Part shown: piece by piece, positions 58,200-64,000 of the stretch
Numbering within the stretch: position 1 is the stretch's first letter
How the letters are laid out: each line of letters starts with the position of its first letter
From: Sorghum bicolor
Taxonomy: Eukaryota; Streptophyta; Magnoliopsida; Poales; Poaceae
Direction: 5' to 3'
Assembly: GCF_000003195.3 (NCBI RefSeq)
Contig: NC_012870.2
Coordinates: forward strand, 12,144,501-12,208,500
Length of the DNA: 64,000 bases
Notes under the pieces: model-generated
The model's input: only the letters and a program-made list of their open reading frames with translations
Told to the model about the DNA's origin: nothing
The model's database searches: none
Position numbers and translations under genes: made by a program

Positions 58200-58672
58200 G
58201 AGTGGACTCTCGCGGTTTCACGGGCGCGTGTGTCGCAGTTGCGCAGGCATGGTGTGCATGGCTGGTGTGGATCCGGAGTGGTCACACAGCATGGCATATG
58301 CGCTGGCACTGGATGCACGGACGTGGCCAAGAGGGGACGTTCCTGGCTTGGGGTTGATCGACGAGGACGTCGATCTCTTAAGGGGGTGAGGATGTAACAC
58401 CCGACCCAATGCTTAATAGGATTAATAGGAGACTCATACCAACAAGTTGCAACTTCTTTTCCGGAAGCCCATCTCCAAAGAACTCTAAAGTTAAGCATGC
58501 TTGGCCTAGAGAAATTTAGTGATGGGTGACCGACCGGGAAGTACTTTCCGGGTGCGCACGAGTGAGGACAAAGTGTGCAGAAAAGACTAGTGTTGGTTTG
58601 TGGGGGCTGACTATGTCCTAGAAAAGCTGCCAGATATAAGCGGGCCTGGCCTCGTGGAGGCGGGACGTTACA
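58200..58672 (+). mobile_element. Cassandra TRIM, internal region and 3' LTR (5' LTR missing)
   Basis: A 280-bp LTR at 58393-58672 begins TGTAACACCCGACCC and ends GGGACGTTACA. The purine tract AAGGGGGTGAGGA directly before it is the polypurine primer. The LTR contains a 5S-rRNA-like segment, the hallmark of Cassandra elements. The internal part 58200-58392 is short and non-coding, as usual for this family. The left LTR and most of the primer-binding site are replaced by the Gypsy-type LTR. GTAGT follows the LTR at 58673-58677. Confidence 0.82.
58462..58556 (+). promoter_or_regulatory. 5S-rRNA-derived Pol III promoter segment in the Cassandra LTR
   Basis: The order matches plant 5S rRNA: AGAACTCTAAAGTTAAGC with ATGCTTGG (box A region, 58488-58504), then GATGGGTGAC-CGACC-GGGAAGT (box C region, 58521-58542). 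Both internal control regions keep most 5S bases, so Pol III transcription is possible, though it is not a true 5S gene. Confidence 0.85.
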
Positions 58673-58677
58673 GTAGT

Positions 58678-59542
58678 TACTTCTAAAATTTTGACAAGAC
58701 AAGACAAGATATACAATCTAGCTCGCAACACTACTTCAACAGTATTTTTTAGCGAACATATAATATTTATCTCTCACAACAAATCAGTATAAGTATAAGC
58801 ATAAGTTAACCTTAGGTTCCTTAATATTGGTAGACCCACTTTTGGTCTGTTTTAATGGCAAAGATTGGTGTTCAACCAAGCATACTCTTAGTTTCACTTG
58901 TTAGGGCAGCTGCAACCGTGACTTAGGACAATTCACGGTGACATAGGAGCATATGACACTTTTTTTTTTGTCCTCGCAAAAAAAAAAGACACTTTTTTAA
59001 AACATAAATAAACGAGGTGGTTTTTATTTCTATTGAAAAAGAACAAGTGTACAGAGCAGTCTCTCTGGAATACCGTACCTCCGACTTCGTTTGAGTTTTG
59101 ATTTGGTCAATATATCAACACGCTGGCGCACCCTGCTCACCCTGATTTGGTCATTAGTAGGGAAAAAAAAGACCCTGTTGACCTGGTTCATTCGTTGGCG
59201 TGGACATTGAAATTGGACCAAGATTCCCAAGGTTTCCTTCTCCCTCTATAGTCTATACTAGAGTCTGTGTACACCTGCTCACCAAACCTACACTAATATA
59301 TGAAGACGGTATGTGCATGTACGTTCTGATTTCTGAATAAAGGAGCTAGTAGTCTCAAACCGTTGCATTTCGCCTTTGGATGCATGGTGGGTTGGCTTAA
59401 CGCGCGCGGCGCGGCACCGCGTTTTTTATTTTGATTAGATAGACGAGGAACTGATGGATCGAGTTACTATCGAATCATCTCTCAGCCCATAGGTTTAGAC
59501 AAAGTACTCCATATATATATATATATGTACAAGTAACAAGTA
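58678..59542. other. Non-coding spacer
   Basis: AT-rich, with a short (TA)n run at 59511-59526. No gene or named element. Confidence 0.4.
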
Positions 59543-59776
59543 CTCCCTCCATCAAATTATAAGACATTCTAAGAATCTTAGAAAGTCAAAACATGTTTGA
59601 CTAAACTTATATGATAAAATAATAACATTTATAATGTCAACTAAGTATTATTAATTTTTTATTAATTGTATTTTCATAGAATGCTTATTTGATGTTATAA
59701 ATATTTATAATTTTCTCTTTAATTTTTTGACTCTCTAAAATTTTTATAATGTCTTATAGTTCGGAACGAAGGAAGT
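59543..59776. mobile_element. Stowaway MITE
   Basis: Starts CTCCCTCCATC and ends GAACGAAGGAAG, with TA on both sides (59541-59542 and 59777-59778). The inner arms pair over AAATTATAAGACATTCTAAG and TTTTATAATGTCTTATAG. A 234-bp standard Stowaway. Confidence 0.85.
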
Positions 59777-59778
59777 AG

Positions 59779-60274
59779 TAGTAATTAAAAAAAAACAAGT
59801 AGTAGTAGCTATCAATCCAGCAACTTTCATACTGAAAAAGTCCCCCCTCTCGCTGTCTCCACGGCAAAAATCTGTTCTGGTATTGCGACCGAAAAGGAAG
59901 GAAGCATCCTACGACAAAGACCGGCTGCACGCACGTTACGTTGCTGCTCTGCGATCCGACGTGCCCTGTATACATGTGTGTGCTGCCTGACGCCCCTGAA
60001 TACTACCAAACATGCTGCAAGAGTGAGAAGGAAGGCGACGCACCAGCCACAACCAACCAAACCGGTCCAACCCTGCGAGAACAACCAAACGCACCATGGT
60101 TTCCACTTCTAGTTGGGTACTAGTTTGGCATCATCGTCATATGCTCGTGTCTCCATCGGCATAATCATAAATAGTTGTTTTTTAGGAAAATCATCATAAT
60201 TTTTTTGAAACTAAAATCATCATAAATTGATGCAGCGTGTGTGTTTTGAAACAGGATGGAACAGTTGTGCAGCG
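59779..60274. other. Non-coding spacer
   Basis: Short frames on both strands, none recognisable. Confidence 0.4.
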
Positions 60275-60907
60275 TCCATGTCTCATATTATAGGCCGCTG
60301 TGGTGGTATACGGGAACAAGCTCTTTCTGGGCTGGTCCACACTTGGACACACTGGCCTGTTGTGTATTACTAATGTGAAAGCCAGATGGGCTCTCTGGGC
60401 CTTTGGCGCCAGTAGGCAAACCTTCCGAGGCCATATAAATGTCAATGCTGCCATATCGAATAATTCGAGCAAGGCATCAGCTTCGGCAGTGGCAAGAGAC
60501 TTCTCAGCCATGTTTGTTGGGGCTTCAGTTGTAGTAACTGAAGGTATTTCTGATCCTAAAATCATGGAGGCAGTAGCGTGTAGAGAGAGCCTTGCGCTCG
60601 CATCAGATTTGTTGCTACAAAAAATTAGGGTGGCTTGTGATAATATCACAGTTGTTAGAAATATCTGAGGCAAAGGCTTTGAATCTTATGGCCATGTAAT
60701 TCAAGAGATCAAGGCACGAGGAGACAGTTTCACTTCAGTTGAGTTTGTTCATGAAGGTCGGATGTCTAATGGGGATGCTCATAGGCTAGCAAGAGGCTCC
60801 CTGTATGAGACAATTGGTAGACATGTTTGGCTTATCAGTCCGCCGAAAGGCGTGTGTACGTCTTATTCTCAGACTAGTTAATAAAGTTTGAAATTCTCAA
60901 AAAAAAA
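60275..60907 (+). mobile_element. LINE 3' end with RNase H-like domain, relic
   Basis: From about 60435 the frame reads as the RNase H-like end of plant LINE ORF2: HINVNAAISNNSSKASASA, VARDFSAMFVGASVVVTEG, ISDPKIMEAVACRESLALAS, then an in-frame TGA at 60666 followed by GKGFESYGHVIQEIKARG and GDAHRLARGSL in the same frame. The natural end follows near 60880, then a run of A (60899-60907). It is strongly 5'-truncated, so no retrotransposition capacity remains. Confidence 0.78.
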
Positions 60908-60929
60908 TATATAAAGAGAGAGAAAATCT

Positions 60930-61975
60930 AATTTTTCTTCCCCAACTTTCACGAAAATTCGTTTTTCCTCCCTCAACTCCAAAATCGAGCAAATTACCTC
61001 CCTCAACTTTTTAAACCGTGCATTTTTACCTCCCTGGATTGGTTCTAAAGGCAGTTTTTATACAGTATCGGTGGTTTTGTCTTTTTTTATTATTATTATT
61101 TTGGCAGAAATTTTTGAAAAATCATAGTAAATAAAAAAATCATAAAATGGAAAATCCAATTTTTTAACTCCACATATGTAGATCTATATATAATAAATAT
61201 ATAATATGATATTATTTAGTGCAAATTTTGCTATAAAGGTTTTATTCTTTTCTTTTTTTTATTTGGTTGAATCTTTGAAAAATCATAATAAATCATAAAA
61301 TAGAAAATCTAATTTTCTTAGACTTCACATGAGTATATATACACAATTAATATATAATATATGTATGATTTATTCTGACAAAATAATTATAGAAGCTACA
61401 GCTATGAATTATTTCAATTAATTATAGAAAAGCATAGATCTAAAGCTACAATAAAAAATATACTAAAGCATACCATATTATATATTTACTGTGTAGATAT
61501 GCTCATGTGGAGTCTAACAAAATTAGATTTTATGTTTTATGATTTTTCTATAATTTACTATGATTTTTAAATATTTAGCCAAAATAAATAAAAAAGAAAA
61601 AGACAAAACCTTTATAAAAACTTTGTACTAAAACATACCATATATATGTTCATTGTATAGATCTACTTATGTCAGGTCCAAGAAAATTGGACTTTCTATT
61701 TTATGTTTTTTCTGTATTTTACTATGATTTTTCAAAAAAATTCAGCTGAAATAAAAAAAAAGACAAAACCACCATCACTAGCAAAATCACTATTCACTGT
61801 AGCAAAATTGCCTTTAAAACCGCTCCAGAGAGATAAAATGTATTGTTTGAGAAGTTAAGAAAGGTGGTTTGCCTAATTTGAAGTTAAGAGATAAAATGTA
61901 TTGTTTGAGAAGTTAAGAAAAATGGTTTGCCTAATTTTGAAGTATAGACTTTCCTAAAAGTTGATGGAGGAATTT
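60930..61975. mobile_element. Long inverted-repeat element, family IR-A copy 2
   Basis: Same plan as 20155-21085: outer arms with TACCTCCCTCAACTTTTTAA and CTAAAGGCAGTTTT, inner GAGTAGATCTA/TATATAATATGATATT blocks, and inverted forms at the right. The right arm carries a direct duplication of about 58 bp (GAGATAAAATGTATTGTTTG... at 61831 and 61887). Several inner arm pieces are repeated, so it is longer and more rearranged than copy 1. Confidence 0.65.
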
Positions 61976-63088
61976 CCTATAAAGAGTTCTCGACGAACAG
62001 CGCGTGGTATTTCACAATCACATGTTAGGTAGTGTGATTCAATTCTACGCATCAGCCTGGCAAGTAATAATTTTGCCTATTTTTTAAAAAATAGGAAATC
62101 GATGGAATCTCGAAGCAACTAGCCGAATAGTTGAGTCAGGCACGCACAAGAGTACAGTCCACCCGCCTGTCTGTCAGGATTTCGATTTTGATTTGAGAAC
62201 TGCGGCTATCTGAAATTCCACTTTCGCACAGACATACAAGTGCCCTAGCAAGCTGGAACCGACTTCACTTTAACAGTGTATCAGCGATGCCCAGAAAACT
62301 TTCACGCGTATCACAAGATAAAAAGACCAAGGATAAAGTATTCTATTCCATTGAATAGTACTGATCACTCTAGTCTCTATACACGCTAAAATAGGATCAA
62401 GCATGTTCATGGGTCCGAAAATTCATAACTAAAAGTACTGTTCGCTGATTTATTATAAAAGAAAAACACTGCTAACTGGTAGAAAAAGACGGCTTATAAG
62501 ACACACGAATGGATTAGCTAGAGCAAAGGGTAGGTTTACAAAATTGCTTAATACCGAGTGTCCTGACACCTGATTAGCTAGAGCAAGAAGACCAGCTTGC
62601 TACGAAGAACATAACTTCTCACTCTAAGCAGTCAGTACATACATACATAACAAAATGAAAGAAAAGTCATGTTCGGCATAAACTTTCTTATATGGTGGAA
62701 AAAGAAAAGGCAGGATGCCGACAAATGAAAATATAGTGTTGTCACCATTACCCAAAGTTACACAGTTTGCTCCCATGACAAAAGGGCATGCTATGCTATT
62801 TCATTGCTACTGCAGGAAACAAAGGTCCAGAAAATACCTATCATGAAGGGCATATTTTGGTAAATCGTCCCTGTTTTCCTCCAAGGAAATGCACAAAAAA
62901 CTGTGATCTTTCTAATATATCATAGAATAAGACCCAACACCATACAAATCCCATCTCAACTCTCAAACAACAATGTCGTATGAATGAAAACTATTTCACT
63001 GCATAAAAGTTTTGATTATATTTCAGTATACCAGGACAAAATCTTGGACAAAGATACAGTTTTCCTACCACCTGGATTTGGGACACAA
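61976..63088. other. 3' flank of the EFL1-like gene
   Basis: AT-rich sequence that probably includes the 3' untranslated region of the minus-strand gene. A block TGATTAGCTAGAGCAA/GGATTAGCTAGAGCAA recurs at 62511 and 62571. No other gene. Confidence 0.4.
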
Positions 63089-64000
63089 CTATACCTTTTT
63101 AGCAAGAGTCCGCTGTTTTGTGCCATGCTCCACAACTTTCTCTTCCACATGCAGTCCTTTCCTTCGTCTAACAGAATTCATGAGCTTTTTAGCCAGGTTT
63201 GGCCCAATGCTTGAACCATCTCCAAATTCTTCAAGCTCATCCTGTGTCTTTGGGACAAAGAAGGGGTCCTCAGGAATAGCTTCCCAGTGGCTAAGAACGA
63301 GGAGAGCACTAACTGCACCTGCAGTTAAACTCCTAAGTTGATTCGAAAACCCAATGCTCTCAGCGACTGGCAGGTAAGCATGCACTGTAAATAATGAGGT
63401 TCCTTCTTGCATCTCTTCTTTCAGAACCCTTGCTCTCCTCTTACCAAGAACTGCGTAAGTTGCACCTAACTGCTCGGTTGGGGTGGTCAACTCACAGAAG
63501 TACATAGCCTCAACAAGCCTTGGCTTGTTCTGAAGAACAGCTGCTCTGCATGCTTCTTTAACCGCAGTGATTACTTGACCGCTGAAGACATTGTATTGAT
63601 CAGAGTGGTTGGCAGCATCAGAGCCGTCATCGAATATGTAAGGCTCAACAATAAACGCAAGACCCCACATAGGTTCATCACATAAAGGCCCAGCATTAGT
63701 GGCAATCTGGAATCCTGAGACAATGCTGTTCCTTAGTGCCGTAGACTCTATATGCAACGATTCAGGAGCATCTGCTGCATATTCGTCACCATTGTCAAGA
63801 TCATTATCTTTGGTATCACCTTCCCTCACAAACCCCAATTTCTCAGACACATGAGCTCTGCCACTAACAAGTATACCTTGCCTTCCATCCTGGACAGTTA
63901 TTGTACCACCACTTGATTTTGAATCAGGCAGAAGAAGGATATTTGGACCAACCTGCCAAGGACCTAGTGACCAGATTCTTTCAAGGTGTCCAAGCCATGT
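63089..64000 (-). CDS. Elongation factor-like GTPase 1 (EFL1/RIA1), C-terminal part
   Basis: The minus-strand frame is open from the right edge of the window to a stop at 63089-63091: 303 residues without an intron. EFL1 is the EF2-related GTPase that, with SBDS, releases eIF6 from new 60S ribosomal subunits in the cytoplasm. The visible part covers domains IV and V: ERIWSLGPWQVGPNILLLPD, then GFQIATNAGPLCDEPMWGLA, VITAVKEACRAAVLQNKPRL, VEAMYFCELTTPTEQLGATY, LPVAESIGFSNQLRSLTAGA and DPFFVPKTQDELEEFGDGSS. The end RRRKGLHVEEKVVEHGTKQR fits the EFL1 tail better than EF2, which ends differently. The GTPase domain lies beyond the window. Confidence 0.94.
   Translation of the reverse strand, partial: TWLGHLERIWSLGPWQVGPNILLLPDSKSSGGTITVQDGRQGILVSGRAHVSEKLGFVREGDTKDNDLDNGDEYAADAPESLHIESTALRNSIVSGFQIATNAGPLCDEPMWGLAFIVEPYIFDDGSDAANHSDQYNVFSGQVITAVKEACRAAVLQNKPRLVEAMYFCELTTPTEQLGATYAVLGKRRARVLKEEMQEGTSLFTVHAYLPVAESIGFSNQLRSLTAGAVSALLVLSHWEAIPEDPFFVPKTQDELEEFGDGSSIGPNLAKKLMNSVRRRKGLHVEEKVVEHGTKQRTLAKKV

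Noticed and set aside
58462..58556. A genuine 5S rRNA gene
   Set aside because: Several substitutions and a foreign 3' end; it sits inside LTR termini TGTAACACCC...GACGTTACA, so it is the Cassandra-borne copy.
1..64000. CRISPR arrays, bacterial operons or viral insertions
   Set aside because: No regularly spaced repeats and no such genes; all coding signals are plant nuclear or plant transposon.

Overview
The window looks like nuclear DNA of a grass, most probably Sorghum or a close Andropogoneae relative (inferred). The signs are GC-rich gene starts with AT-rich introns, plant-only gene families, and at least three good plus several worn copies of a Tourist-like MITE with termini GGCCTTGTTTAGTT. 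No bacterial, viral or organellar segment was seen.

Nine protein-coding genes are supported. Left to right: the 3' end of an MCTP/QUIRKY-type C2 membrane protein (+, cut by the window edge); a single-exon DYW-class PPR protein (+); a single-exon nicotianamine synthase (-); a choline transporter-like SLC44 protein (+, 3 exons); a rhomboid-like protein with a C-terminal UBA domain (+, 13 exons); organellar GatC (-, 5 exons); an SPX-RING ubiquitin ligase of the BAH1/NLA type (+, 6 coding exons and a 5'UTR intron); a GTD-binding (DUF593) myosin-binding-like protein (-, 3 exons); and the C-terminal end of an EFL1/RIA1-type ribosome-assembly GTPase (-, cut by the window edge). Exon junctions were chosen by reading frame, GT-AG signals and family similarity, and every spliced length is a multiple of three. 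There is one tRNA-Glu(CTC) gene and a decayed ALDH22-type aldehyde dehydrogenase fragment. The genes are unrelated in function, as expected in a plant chromosome.

The intergenic and intronic DNA is mostly transposon-derived: Tourist-like and Stowaway-like MITEs, two long-TIR Mutator-like elements (one with another element nested in its arm), a mariner-like TA-flanked element, an 8-bp-TSD hAT-like element in an intron, two copies of one long-inverted-repeat family, and two LINE relics.

The most unusual structure is at 54774-58677. A 3.4-kb Gypsy-type LTR on the left is joined to the internal part and 3' LTR of a 5S-carrying Cassandra TRIM on the right. The same 5 bp (GTAGT) flanks the whole composite, as if two different retroelements had entered the genome as one insertion.
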